Source of the DNA: Sphingomonas suaedae
Lineage (GTDB): Bacteria; Pseudomonadota; Alphaproteobacteria; Sphingomonadales; Sphingomonadaceae
Direction: 5' to 3'
DNA: 64,000 nucleotides
Assembly: GCF_007833215.1 (NCBI RefSeq)
Contig: NZ_CP042239.1
Span: forward strand, 1,674,001 to 1,738,000
Both the position numbers and the translations under genes were made by a program. Below the pieces are notes generated by a model that saw only the letters and a program-made list of their open reading frames with translations, had not been told where the DNA came from and did not search any database. The first letter of the stretch is position 1, and each line of letters opens with the position of its first letter. This document shows, in pieces, positions 26,944-35,225 of the stretch.

Positions 26944-27053
26944 AGCCCCTCCCCTTCAGGGGAGGGGTTGGGGTGGGGCCTGTCCACACAGGCCGCGGTC
27001 TCGGTGAGACTGAAACGCCCCACCCCCTACCCCTCCCCTGAAGGGGAGGGGCT
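26944..27053. repeat. Paired-palindrome repeat, copy 1 (before mfd)
   Basis: Two hairpins CCCCTCCCC-TTCA-GGGGAGGGG (26946-26967) and CCCCTCCCC-TGAA-GGGGAGGGG (27030-27051) face each other, with GGGGTGGGGC inside the left and its complement inside the right, so the whole 110 bp is a nearly perfect inverted repeat. It ends 12 bases before the mfd ATG. Related copies precede atpG and atpC. Confidence 0.9.
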
Positions 27054-27065
27054 GAAGAGAAGAAT

Positions 27066-30000
27066 ATGCCCGACCTCAACCGCATCCTCTCCGCCAACAC
27101 GCCGCTGACCCTCTCCGGCGTCCCCACGGGATTCCTCCCCTGGCTGCTCGCCGATCTCGCGCGCGCCAGCGAGGCGGGCGCGGTCTATATCGCCCCCGAC
27201 GAATCCGCGATGCGCGCGGTCGCCTCGACCGCGCCCTTCTTCGCGCCCGAGCTCGAGATCATCCAGTTCCCCGCCTGGGACTGCCTCCCCTATGACCGCG
27301 CCAGCCCGACCTTGCGCGTCATGGCCGAACGCATGGCCGCGCTGTCCGCACTCCAGTCCCCAAGCAAGCAGCCGCGCCTGATCCTCACCACCGTCAACGC
27401 CGCGAGCCAGCGCACGCTCACCCCCTTCCGCATCCGCCAGCTGACCGCGCGCCTCGCGCCGGGCGAGCGCATCTCGCTCGACAAGCTCGCCGCGATGCTC
27501 TCGTCCAACGGCTATGTCCGCACCGACACCGTCCATGATTCGGGCGAGTTCGCGGTGCGCGGCGGCCTGGTCGACCTCTACCCCTCGGGCGCGGAACAGG
27601 CGCTCCGCCTCGATTTCTTCGGCGACGAGATCGAGAGCGTCCGCACCTTCGATCCCGCCGACCAGCGCACCACCGGCCGCGTCGACGGCTTCACCCTCCT
27701 CCCCGCCAGCGAAGCGCTGCTCGACGAGGATACGATCAAGCGCTTCCGCACCCGCTATCGCGAGAAGTTCGGCGCCACCGCCACCGGCGACCCGCTGTAT
27801 CAGGCGATCAGCGACGGCCGCCGCCTCGCCGGGATGGAGCATTGGCTGCCTTTGTTCGAAGAGCGGATGGAGACGCTGTTCGACCATCTCCCCGCCGACG
27901 CCGTGATCATCCGCGACGCCGGGGACGCGGGCGCCGCCGAAGCCCGCTTCGAAGCGATCGCCGACTATCAGGCCAACCGCGTCCGCGCCCAGTCGACCGA
28001 TGCCGGCAGCTACCGCCCGCTCGGCACCGACCAGCTCTACCTCCTCCCCGCCGAATGGGAGACGCGCCTCAAATCCGCCCGCGCCCATCTCGCCACCCCG
28101 TTTCACGAGCCCGAAAGCGCGACCGTCCTCGACTTCAACGTGGACGGCCCGCGCGACTTCGCCCCCGAGCGCGCGGCGCAATCGAACATCTACGACGCCG
28201 TCACCGACCACCTCGCCAAGCTGCGCAAGGGCGGCAAGAAGCCGATCCTCGCCAGCTACTCCACCGGCTCGCGCGAGCGGCTCAAGGGCCTGCTCGCCGA
28301 CCACGGCCTGACCAGCACCGTCCTCGCCGACGGCTGGCAGGAGGCACTCGGCGCCGCCGCCGGCGGCCGCGACTCCGCCAACGTCGCGCTGATCGTCCTC
28401 CCCCTCGACCACGGCTTCACCGCGCCCGACATCGCGCTGCTCACCGAGCAGGACATGCTCGGCGACCGCCTCGTCCGCCGCAACAAGCGCAAGAAGTCGA
28501 CCGACGCCTTCCTCGCCGAACTCGCCACCCTCTCCCCTGGCGACCTCGTCGTCCACACCGAGCACGGCATCGGCCGCTACGAAGGCCTCACCCAGATCCC
28601 GGTGCAGAAGGCTCCGCACGATTGCGTCGCGCTCACCTATGCCGGCGGCGACAAGCTCTACGTCCCGGTCGAAAACCTCGAAGTCCTCTCCCGCTACGGC
28701 TCCTCCGAAGAGGGCGCGACCCTCGACAAGCTCGGCGGCGAAGCCTGGCAGCGCCGCAAGTCGAAGATGAAGGAGCGCATCCGCGAGATCGCGGGTGAAC
28801 TCATCGCCACCGCCGCCGCGCGCGCCGTCCGCCCGGGCGAGGTGATCGAACCCGATCCCGGCGCCTACCCCGCCTTTGTCGACCGCTTCCCGTTCAGCGA
28901 GACCGACGACCAGGAACGCGCCATCGCCGAAACGCTCGACGATCTCGCCGCCGGCCGCCCGATGGACCGGCTCGTCGTCGGCGATGTCGGCTTCGGCAAG
29001 ACCGAGGTGGCGCTGCGCGCCGCCTTCGTCGCGGCGATGGCCGGCTATCAGGTCGCGATCGTCTGCCCCACCACGCTGCTCGCGCGCCAGCATTACGCCA
29101 ACTTCGTCGCCCGCTTCGAAGGCTTCCCGCTGCGCATCGGCCGCCTCTCGCGCCTCGTCCCCGCCGCCGAAGCCAAGGCGACCAGGGACGGCCTCGCCGC
29201 CGGCACGCTCGACATCGTCGTCGGCACCCATGCCGTCCTCGCCAAGGGCCTCGACTTCAAGCGCCTCGGCCTCGTCGTGGTGGACGAGGAACAGCGCTTC
29301 GGCGTCACCCACAAGGAACGGCTCAAGGGCCTCAAGGCCGACGTCCACGTCCTCACCCTCACCGCCACCCCCATCCCGCGCACGCTGCAGATGGCGATGT
29401 CGGGCCTGCGCGAACTCTCGGTCATCCAGACCCCGCCGGTCGATCGCCTCGCGGTCCGCACCTATGTCATGCCCTGGGACCCGGTCGTCCTGCGCGAAGC
29501 CCTGCTGCGCGAACATTATCGCGGCGGGCAGAGCTTCGTCGTCACCCCGCGCATCGCCGACCTGCCCGATATCGAGCAGTATCTGCGCGAGGAAGTCCCC
29601 GAAATCCACTACGTCGTCGCGCACGGCCAGATGGCGCCGAGCGAGGTCGAGGAGCGCATGTCCGCCTTCTACGACAAGAAATACGAGGTGCTCGTCTCCA
29701 CCTCGATCATCGAGAGCGGGATCGACATCCCCAGCGCCAACACGATGATCGTCAACCGCGCCGACCGCTTCGGCCTTGCCCAGCTCTACCAGCTGCGCGG
29801 CCGCGTCGGCCGGGCCAAGACCCGCGCCTATGCCTATATGACCACCGCCCCCCAGCGGATGATGACCGAAGCCGCCGAAAAGCGCCTCAAGGTCCTCTCC
29901 GACCTCGAATCCCTGGGCGCCGGGTTCCAGCTCGCCAGCCACGATCTCGACATCCGCGGCGCGGGCAATCTGCTCGGCGACGAACAGTCCGGGCACATCA

Positions 30001-30539
30001 AGGAGGTCGGCTACGAACTCTACCAGTCGATGCTGGAGGAGGCGATCATGGACGCCAAGGCCGGCGGCATGGCCAGCGACCGCCCCCGCGACCTGTCGCC
30101 CCAGATCACCGTCGACGCCCCGATCCTCATCCCGGAAACCTTCGTCCCCGACCTCGACCTGCGCATGGGCCTCTACCGCCGCCTCAACGAGGTCGAGGAC
30201 CGCGCGGGAATCGAGGAATTTGCAGCGGAAATGATCGACCGCTTCGGCAAGCTGCCCGAAGAGACCGAAAACCTCCTGCTCCTGATCGAGGCCAAGCTGA
30301 ACGCCAAAAAGGCGTGCATCGCCAAGATCGACGTCGGCCCAAAGGGCGCGCTGGTCACCTTCCACGAAGACAAATTCCCCAGCGTCGAGGGGCTGATGGC
30401 CTATGTCACCAAGCTCGACGGCACCGCCAAGCTGCGCCCCGACATGAAGCTGGTCGTGGCCCGCGCCTTCGCGACGCCGCGCGCACGGCTGAACGCAGCG
30501 CTGCAGATTTCGCGGGGGTTGGCTAAGGCGGCGGGGTGA
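27066..30539 (+). CDS. mfd: Transcription-repair coupling factor
   Basis: This 1157-residue translocase releases RNA polymerase stalled at lesions and recruits UvrA. It has the UvrB-homology region at the N-terminus, the RNA polymerase-interacting domain (HTEHGIGRYEG), the RecG-like motor with GDVGFGKT and VVVDEEQRFGVTHKE, TATPIPRTL and QLRGRVGR, and a C-terminal regulatory domain. Length is normal. It starts 12 bases beyond a paired-palindrome repeat, so its ribosome site (AAGAGAAG) is next to the hairpin. Its last 212 bp recur in diverged form at 32103-32313. Confidence 0.96.
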   Translation: MPDLNRILSANTPLTLSGVPTGFLPWLLADLARASEAGAVYIAPDESAMRAVASTAPFFAPELEIIQFPAWDCLPYDRASPTLRVMAERMAALSALQSPSKQPRLILTTVNAASQRTLTPFRIRQLTARLAPGERISLDKLAAMLSSNGYVRTDTVHDSGEFAVRGGLVDLYPSGAEQALRLDFFGDEIESVRTFDPADQRTTGRVDGFTLLPASEALLDEDTIKRFRTRYREKFGATATGDPLYQAISDGRRLAGMEHWLPLFEERMETLFDHLPADAVIIRDAGDAGAAEARFEAIADYQANRVRAQSTDAGSYRPLGTDQLYLLPAEWETRLKSARAHLATPFHEPESATVLDFNVDGPRDFAPERAAQSNIYDAVTDHLAKLRKGGKKPILASYSTGSRERLKGLLADHGLTSTVLADGWQEALGAAAGGRDSANVALIVLPLDHGFTAPDIALLTEQDMLGDRLVRRNKRKKSTDAFLAELATLSPGDLVVHTEHGIGRYEGLTQIPVQKAPHDCVALTYAGGDKLYVPVENLEVLSRYGSSEEGATLDKLGGEAWQRRKSKMKERIREIAGELIATAAARAVRPGEVIEPDPGAYPAFVDRFPFSETDDQERAIAETLDDLAAGRPMDRLVVGDVGFGKTEVALRAAFVAAMAGYQVAIVCPTTLLARQHYANFVARFEGFPLRIGRLSRLVPAAEAKATRDGLAAGTLDIVVGTHAVLAKGLDFKRLGLVVVDEEQRFGVTHKERLKGLKADVHVLTLTATPIPRTLQMAMSGLRELSVIQTPPVDRLAVRTYVMPWDPVVLREALLREHYRGGQSFVVTPRIADLPDIEQYLREEVPEIHYVVAHGQMAPSEVEERMSAFYDKKYEVLVSTSIIESGIDIPSANTMIVNRADRFGLAQLYQLRGRVGRAKTRAYAYMTTAPQRMMTEAAEKRLKVLSDLESLGAGFQLASHDLDIRGAGNLLGDEQSGHIKEVGYELYQSMLEEAIMDAKAGGMASDRPRDLSPQITVDAPILIPETFVPDLDLRMGLYRRLNEVEDRAGIEEFAAEMIDRFGKLPEETENLLLLIEAKLNAKKACIAKIDVGPKGALVTFHEDKFPSVEGLMAYVTKLDGTAKLRPDMKLVVARAFATPRARLNAALQISRGLAKAAG

Positions 30540-30561
30540 CCGGACCGACGATTAGGTCGGG

Positions 30562-30969
30562 TCAATATACCCAAACGTCCTCGCCATCGAAATCGGGATA
30601 CACGATCGGCTTCTCGCCAAAATACTTTTTGACGACCCTATCGCGTCGCTTGATGGAACTCTCGTCCTCGTCAATTTCGTCAGGATAAATAAAAGTCAGT
30701 TCGAAACGACCGTCCTTGACGAAATACGCAAGCCCTCCCCAACGCTCGTCACCTTCCTGAGCGTACCACAGGTCAAGCAGGGCATCGCCCAATCGGTCGA
30801 GGTCAGGATCTCTATACCTGAGGTGATTGCCCAAATCTTTGAAGATTGAGGGCGAAACATATCCTCGCCCAACCTCTGCGTGCAGCAGCGTCTTGTCGAG
30901 TGGGTATTCCGTGTCCTCGGCGAGCAACTGGCCAATCCGTTTCAAAATCTCTTCTGTCTTAGCGCTTGC
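30562..30969 (-). CDS. DUF600/YezG-like immunity protein
   Basis: This 135-residue acidic protein resembles the DUF600 (YezG) immunity family: a helical N-terminus with TEEILKRIGQLLAEDTEY, strands LLHAEVGRGYV and GLAYFVKDGRFELTFIYPDE, and an acidic tail (DFDGEDVWVY). YezG neutralises the nuclease toxin YeeF. The GTG start at 30969 follows GGAGCGGAAA and overlaps the end of the toxin gene by 11 bases, so the two are translationally coupled. A longer ATG frame is possible but less likely. Pairing with the neighbour is strong evidence for the role. Confidence 0.75.
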   Translation of the reverse strand, partial: ASAKTEEILKRIGQLLAEDTEYPLDKTLLHAEVGRGYVSPSIFKDLGNHLRYRDPDLDRLGDALLDLWYAQEGDERWGGLAYFVKDGRFELTFIYPDEIDEDESSIKRRDRVVKKYFGEKPIVYPDFDGEDVWVY

Positions 30970-32023
30970 CACTTTCCGCTCCCTCCGGCTCATTGGGAAG
31001 TTTGTCGCTTTTCGGGCTGCCGTCGATCCAGTACCAGATATTGAGAGCGGACGGCCGCTGCGAGCCATGTTCATAGACCGGAACTATTTTCACCCGAACG
31101 TCCCTGCCAGCGCGCGTCTCGCGCGCCCACTCATTTTCGAGTTTGAGATACTTGCGGCGATTGAAGTTCGCGTCCTGCGCGAAATGATTGAAGGCTTCGG
31201 TAGGTCCATTGAAGCGCCGAGCGATGTAGTGCCCGCCATGATCGCTCGGACGACGGTCCTCCCCGCCAGCCGCTAGTTGCGTTGATTGCGAACGTACCTG
31301 CTCCGGATTGAGCGTGAGTTCGCCCGAAATCCGGCGAGTCCGGTTATGCTCGTCAATCTCGTAGAGATATCCGTTGCTCACCACCTTCCGCCACCGCTCT
31401 GCCCCGGCCGGTTGATGGTCTCGCCCCGCCGACCGATCTGCGCTGGCCGTTAGTATCGCCTTGCCGATCGGATCGGCGACAGCATCAGCCCCTGATGGCT
31501 TGAGCGACAGCGGACCAGGCTCATCCCAGCTGCCGGTAGCACCGCCGCCGCCGAAGCCGCCGACACCGCCATTCGCCGCAATGTCGCGGGCTGGTGACGG
31601 TGGAGGTGGAGGCGGAGGCGGCGGTGGGGGTGGCGGAGGCGGCTGAGAGAGCCGAGCAAATGCCGCCTTATAACGCTGATACTGCGCTTCTATCGCTCGG
31701 CGATACTCTGGTTTGTGGCCATGTTTGGCCAGTTCTGCGGCTCTCCAGGCGTTGGCCTCTTCCATGCTCCGGATCGGCCGCTTGGCCGGATCATCTACAT
31801 ACTCAACCTTTCCGCGCCCTGGGCCGAGCTGATCCTTCGCCCCGTCACTGCCGCGCCCGTAATAGCGCCCGGTCCCTGCGAAAGTGAAACGCCCGTTTTC
31901 TGGATCGTGCCAAGGATTGAACTTGAACTCGATCCCGCCGAAATCCCGTGCCGACGGAAGCCGCCCCGTCCGTACCCACAGCGAAAAAGCGCGCCGCCGC
32001 GCATAGTCCTGTTCCCGAATCAT
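30959..32023 (-). CDS. Polymorphic toxin with DNA/RNA non-specific nuclease tip
   Basis: The protein has 354 residues. The N-terminus carries FNPWHDPENGRFTFAGTGRYYGRG, a segment shared by alphaproteobacterial polymorphic toxins. A 15-residue proline run (about residues 130-145) follows. The C-terminal ~130 residues resemble the YeeF-type DNA/RNA non-specific endonuclease, with GGEDRRPSDHGGHYIARRFNG (about 250-270, where DHGGH stands in for DRGH) and a later N and E. No secretion signal or LXG/RHS domain is seen, so delivery is unclear. ATG 32023 has GGGG four bases upstream. An SOS box lies just upstream. Confidence 0.75.
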   Translation of the reverse strand: MIREQDYARRRAFSLWVRTGRLPSARDFGGIEFKFNPWHDPENGRFTFAGTGRYYGRGSDGAKDQLGPGRGKVEYVDDPAKRPIRSMEEANAWRAAELAKHGHKPEYRRAIEAQYQRYKAAFARLSQPPPPPPPPPPPPPPPSPARDIAANGGVGGFGGGGATGSWDEPGPLSLKPSGADAVADPIGKAILTASADRSAGRDHQPAGAERWRKVVSNGYLYEIDEHNRTRRISGELTLNPEQVRSQSTQLAAGGEDRRPSDHGGHYIARRFNGPTEAFNHFAQDANFNRRKYLKLENEWARETRAGRDVRVKIVPVYEHGSQRPSALNIWYWIDGSPKSDKLPNEPEGAESGKR

Positions 32024-32048
32024 ATCGCCCCGCGTTAAAATGCGGTTA

Positions 32049-32063
32049 GAACATTTCAGGAAC
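32049..32063 (-). promoter_or_regulatory. Alphaproteobacterial SOS (LexA) box upstream of the toxin gene
   Basis: GAAC-N7-GAAC on the plus strand (GAAC at 32049-32052 and 32060-32063), read as GTTC-N7-GTTC toward the toxin gene. This direct repeat is the known LexA target of alphaproteobacteria. It sits 25 bases before the toxin ATG, where bound LexA would cover the promoter. Confidence 0.65.
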
Positions 32064-32102
32064 ATTTTCCAACAAGTCAAGCGCGTCGCGGTCGCTTCGC
32101 CC

Positions 32103-32313
32103 TCGACGTCGGGCCAAGGGCGCGCTGGTCAACTTCCACGAAGACAAGTTCCCCAGCGTCGAGGGGCTTTTGGCTTACGTCGAGCGCCTCGACGGCACCG
32201 CCAAGCTGCGCCCGGACATGAAGCTGGTGGTGGCCCGCGCATTTGCGACGCCACGGGCACGGCTCAACGCGGCGCTGCAGATTTCGCGGGGGTTGGCTAA
32301 GGCGGCGGGGTGA
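32103..32313 (+). pseudogene. Diverged second copy of the mfd 3' end
   Basis: The segment repeats 30328-30539 with many third-position changes and one missing base near its start (GGCCCAAAGGGC against GGGCCAAGGGC), which breaks the reading frame. The last 42 bp, including the stop codon, are identical in both copies (30498-30539 and 32272-32313). The silent-site pattern shows that both copies evolved as coding DNA before they came together. Confidence 0.92.
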
Positions 32314-32424
32314 GGGCGCGCGCTCGTCGGGAACAATAGAAAAACTCCGCCTTATGGACCAGAGCTGATCTAGCAGTCTTTCTTGCGCATAGAACCTAAA
32401 CCACGCTTGCCGAAAAGTTTGTTT

Positions 32425-32860
32425 TCAGCGGTCTTGGACCAGCCTAACATTGAGTTCCAAATTGAGGCGCATCCCTTCGGCTTCCTTGCCGTAGTTTGTC
32501 GTGTCGTCATCGTGTTCGCCGAGCCAATCTGGAAACAGCGCGACGGCTGGCAGGTGCATATCATTATGGGCAGGTAAGCGGGCGTCGGTAATGCAGGAGA
32601 GACGATAGTGTATGGCTTGCCGCATGGCGTCGGCAAACTCGCTTTTGTACAGATTCGACTTCTTAAACTCCCAGCCGAACGTCCAGCCGGTCATTCGGCA
32701 TGTTGCCACGGCGTCGATCCGTAGGACGTGACCATCAGCGTTGGTAGCTTCAACTTCTTCGATAAATTCAAAAGTGCGGCGCGAGTCGTCGCAGAACTTC
32801 GGCGCGGGCCAAAGGTTCGGTCACGTAGCGACGTCGGCTATCGTCCTTAGACTTCGGCAT
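32425..32860 (-). pseudogene. Frameshifted PD-(D/E)xK-like gene coupled to the protease
   Basis: ATG 32860 overlaps the protease stop (TGATG). From it the frame reads MPKSKDDSRRRYVTEP and soon stops. One base out of phase it continues as PKFCDDSRRTFEFIEEV to a stop at 32425. The length, 436 bp, is 145 codons plus one base, so a single extra T in CCTTTGG would explain the break. The second part has LRIDAV then GWEFKKSN, a D...ExK arrangement of PD-(D/E)xK nucleases. It may be a true pseudogene, a sequencing error or programmed shifting. Confidence 0.55.
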
Positions 32861-33696
32861 CACCAACCCGGAATTTGAGCGGCAAGATCTTCGATCAACG
32901 CGCTCTTGATGCACAGCCCCAAATTTATCATATGCGTGACCTTAGCGACCGACGCGAGGTTCGTCGGGATGGGTTCTGCTACGATATTGCCGTTCACGGT
33001 TTCGGTGTGTCCGGCGTAAAGAACTCCAATCAGCGCGAACCGCGTCCCCATCGCTATGCCACTCGCCGTCGTATAAGCACCTTCGTTGACCACAAGTATC
33101 GGGGAACCTGAAGAACCCCCGTAAACGGGAATATCTGCAAGAAACTCTTTCTTACCTTGATAATCCATAGTGTAAGGTGTTGATGTGATTCCACGTCGAA
33201 CAATAGGAAAGTTATTGAAACTATCGACAAGCCCCGTTGGATAACCAACCATCACGACATCTTCTAACGAACTAAAATCTTTCATCATCGATGCAGAAGG
33301 CAAATTTTCTTTACTAAGGCATTTGATGAACGGCTGCCAACCATCAACTTTTTTAGCGTGCTCTATAATAGGAACAATTCCGATAGCAGCGAGGTCCACG
33401 TTGGTGTCATGATGACGCATTATCGGCAGTTCGCTCGAGCGAACTGAAATTAGTCGCCCAGCCCCCGGCAGCGGGGTTTGGCTGTTATCGGTCGTAACAT
33501 GAAAATTCAGGCCTATGACTACCGCGCCATCTAAGACGTGCTTGTTCGTCACTAACAGCAAAGATTCATGGTCGCCTTTGCTGAAAAGATACAAAAAGCT
33601 AGTGCCTGCGCCCGTCGAATTCGTCGTTTCATTTTTCGACGTAAGGATGCGCACCGTCATATAGCGCAATTGGTCGGATATTCTGCCGTTGCTCAT
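32860..33696 (-). CDS. Trypsin-like serine protease of an accessory cassette
   Basis: This 278-residue protein has a chymotrypsin-fold triad in order: His53 in NKHVLDG, Asp101 in TNVDLAAIG and Ser196 in GGSSGSPI. It has no signal peptide or membrane segment, so it should be cytoplasmic. Base composition is clearly lower in GC than the flanking genes, a sign of transfer. Its stop shares a base with the ATG of a broken PD-(D/E)xK-like gene. Cytoplasmic trypsin-like domains are common in phage-defence operons. That role is an inference here. Confidence 0.78.
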   Translation of the reverse strand: MSNGRISDQLRYMTVRILTSKNETTNSTGAGTSFLYLFSKGDHESLLLVTNKHVLDGAVVIGLNFHVTTDNSQTPLPGAGRLISVRSSELPIMRHHDTNVDLAAIGIVPIIEHAKKVDGWQPFIKCLSKENLPSASMMKDFSSLEDVVMVGYPTGLVDSFNNFPIVRRGITSTPYTMDYQGKKEFLADIPVYGGSSGSPILVVNEGAYTTASGIAMGTRFALIGVLYAGHTETVNGNIVAEPIPTNLASVAKVTHMINLGLCIKSALIEDLAAQIPGW

Positions 33697-33778
33697 GACG
33701 CGCTTGCCCCGAATTCGACGGCAACGATATGGCGGTCACTTTCGCGATTCAAGCGCTAACGAAACGATGCTGCTGTAT

Positions 33779-33950
33779 CCCCTTGCAATGTTGGATTTCA
33801 TTTGCCCCCCGGTCGAATACTGACCGCTCTTTGACCCCGTCGATCGCCTCGCTGAAGGACCGCGCAGCCCTTCCGCCCGAACCTGACAACCGCCCGGCAC
33901 ACACCGCATGTCACCTTAGTCAGCTTGGCCCCGCCACCGCGCTACCTTTG
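33779..33950 (+). repeat. Left diverged direct repeat flanking the Xre/RES module
   Basis: Starts with CCCCTTGCAATGTTGGA and contains CCGCTCTTTGACCCCGTCGA and CTGAAGGACC. The same order of blocks recurs at 35057-35225 with scattered differences. The rest of the 33697-34122 spacer shows no gene. A short inverted repeat GAATG/CATTC (34076-34090) near the antitoxin start could be an operator. Confidence 0.8.
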
Positions 33951-34122
33951 CAGGCCCGGCAAAATTGAAGATCCAACGTCACCCCGCGAACATGGCGGCG
34001 CAGCTACATTTCGATTTCATAGTTGACTTTTGTGTAATTAAAATGCAATCCTGCCTTAAGATGCCCTATGTGTACGAATGTTACGCATTCCGCACCCGCC
34101 CAGTCTCGCAAGGCTATAAGTC

Positions 34123-34461
34123 ATGTCCACAGCCGTCACGCGCATCCTCGACGACCTGAAAACCTATGGCGGCCTCCAGGGAAAGGACATCGCCAACATC
34201 GTCGATGTGTCGACGGCGACCGTGTCGCGCTGGTTGCGCGGCAACGCGATGCCCGGCCTTCATACTCAAACGGTCATCGCCGACCTGCGCTACGTCGTGG
34301 ACCGGCTTTCCGATTTCTACACGGCGGACGAGACGCGCCTGTGGCTGCACTCGCGTCATGCATTGCTCGGCAACGAGCGTGCGATCGATCTTATCAATGC
34401 CGACCGGACGGAAGAGGTGTTGGCGGTAATTGAGCGGCTTGAGGCCGGGGCATTCCTTTAG
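34123..34461 (+). CDS. Xre/MbcA/ParS-type antitoxin
   Basis: This 112-residue protein has an N-terminal helix-turn-helix (LQGKDIANIVDVSTATVSRWLRG) and a C-terminal DUF2384 toxin-binding domain ending LLGNERAIDLINADRTEEVLAVIERLEAGAF. It neutralises the RES toxin encoded 10 bases downstream and should autoregulate the operon. The upstream DNA is AT-rich, with TTGACT at 34023-34028 as a possible -35. The pair is bounded by diverged direct repeats, which suggests insertion as a unit. Confidence 0.85.
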   Translation: MSTAVTRILDDLKTYGGLQGKDIANIVDVSTATVSRWLRGNAMPGLHTQTVIADLRYVVDRLSDFYTADETRLWLHSRHALLGNERAIDLINADRTEEVLAVIERLEAGAFL

Positions 34462-34471
34462 GCGTCTGGGC

Positions 34472-35023
34472 ATGAGCGACCGGCGCGCCCGAGACTTAGA
34501 ATTGCTCGATCTTATCGACGGACATCAGGGCATTCCGTTCGAGGGCGATGTTTGGCGTATCGTCCGCGAGGAGCGCGATGTTCTTCAGGGCTATCCCGCC
34601 GGTGCCCGCTGGGATCCGGGCACCTTCGACGTTCTCTACACAGCACTCGAGCGCGAAGGCGCACTCGCGGAAATCCATTTCCATCTGAGCCAGCAGCCGG
34701 TTTTTCCTTCCAAGCTCCGGTCGGTGCTGCATCGCCTGACCGTGCGTACAACACGTACTCTGAAAATTGCCGATCTCGACGCCCTCGTCGGCTTGGGTGT
34801 CAGCAGGGAGCACTATAGCAGCCTATCCTATGATCGTTGCCAGGAGATCGGCGATGCAGCGCAGTTCCTCGGCTTCGACGGCATTTTGGCACCGAGCGCA
34901 CGCTGGCCATGTCATAATCTGGTGCTCTTTATGGATCGATTAGACCCTGACGACCTGCACCTGGTCGAAAGCGAACCGGTCGATTGGCAGGAATGGCGAG
35001 ACAGTCAGCGTAAAAAATCCTGA
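34472..35023 (+). CDS. RES-domain toxin (NAD+ phosphorylase family)
   Basis: The product is 183 residues. The RES residues appear as Arg29 (VWRIV), a Glu in YTALEREGALAE (60-67) and Ser142 (APSARW). MbcT and ParT of this family destroy NAD+ or ADP-ribosylate targets. The usual CDN near the Ser reads CHN here, which still fits. The start at 34472 gives a 10-base gap after the antitoxin; an upstream in-frame start would overlap it. Confidence 0.83.
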   Translation: MSDRRARDLELLDLIDGHQGIPFEGDVWRIVREERDVLQGYPAGARWDPGTFDVLYTALEREGALAEIHFHLSQQPVFPSKLRSVLHRLTVRTTRTLKIADLDALVGLGVSREHYSSLSYDRCQEIGDAAQFLGFDGILAPSARWPCHNLVLFMDRLDPDDLHLVESEPVDWQEWRDSQRKKS

Positions 35024-35056
35024 CTAGCCACAGTTTTGCGAAACACCCAGTCTGTG

Positions 35057-35225
35057 CCCCCTTGCAATGTTGGACCCGATATGTTCTCCTCCGCCGGTCG
35101 AACACCGACCGCTCTTTGACCCCGTCGATCGCGCCCCTGAAGGACCTGGCAGCCCTTCTGCCCTAACCTGACACCCCGCCTGACACACCGCGTATTTTTG
35201 TCAGCTTCGTCAGCCCCGCCCGCCA
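35057..35225 (+). repeat. Right diverged direct repeat flanking the Xre/RES module
   Basis: The counterpart of 33779-33950: CCCCTTGCAATGTTGGA, GACCGCTCTTTGACCCCGTC, CTGAAGGACC and CTGACA occur in the same order. It lies between the RES toxin and the rhlE-like gene. Confidence 0.8.

Noticed and set aside
27027..30365. Open frame of 1112 codons antisense to mfd
   Set aside because: It mirrors the reverse frame of a high-GC coding gene; the protein is a low-complexity string of Gly/Ala/Val/Asp/Arg without domain order, while the plus-strand frame is an unmistakable Mfd.
31550..31660. GGTGGAGGC-type DNA repeat as a CRISPR or minisatellite
   Set aside because: It encodes the polyproline run of the toxin on the minus strand and has no spacer-repeat periodicity.
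32040..32300. An 86-codon plus-strand gene
   Set aside because: It is an out-of-frame reading of the duplicated mfd 3' end; treated as part of the pseudogene.
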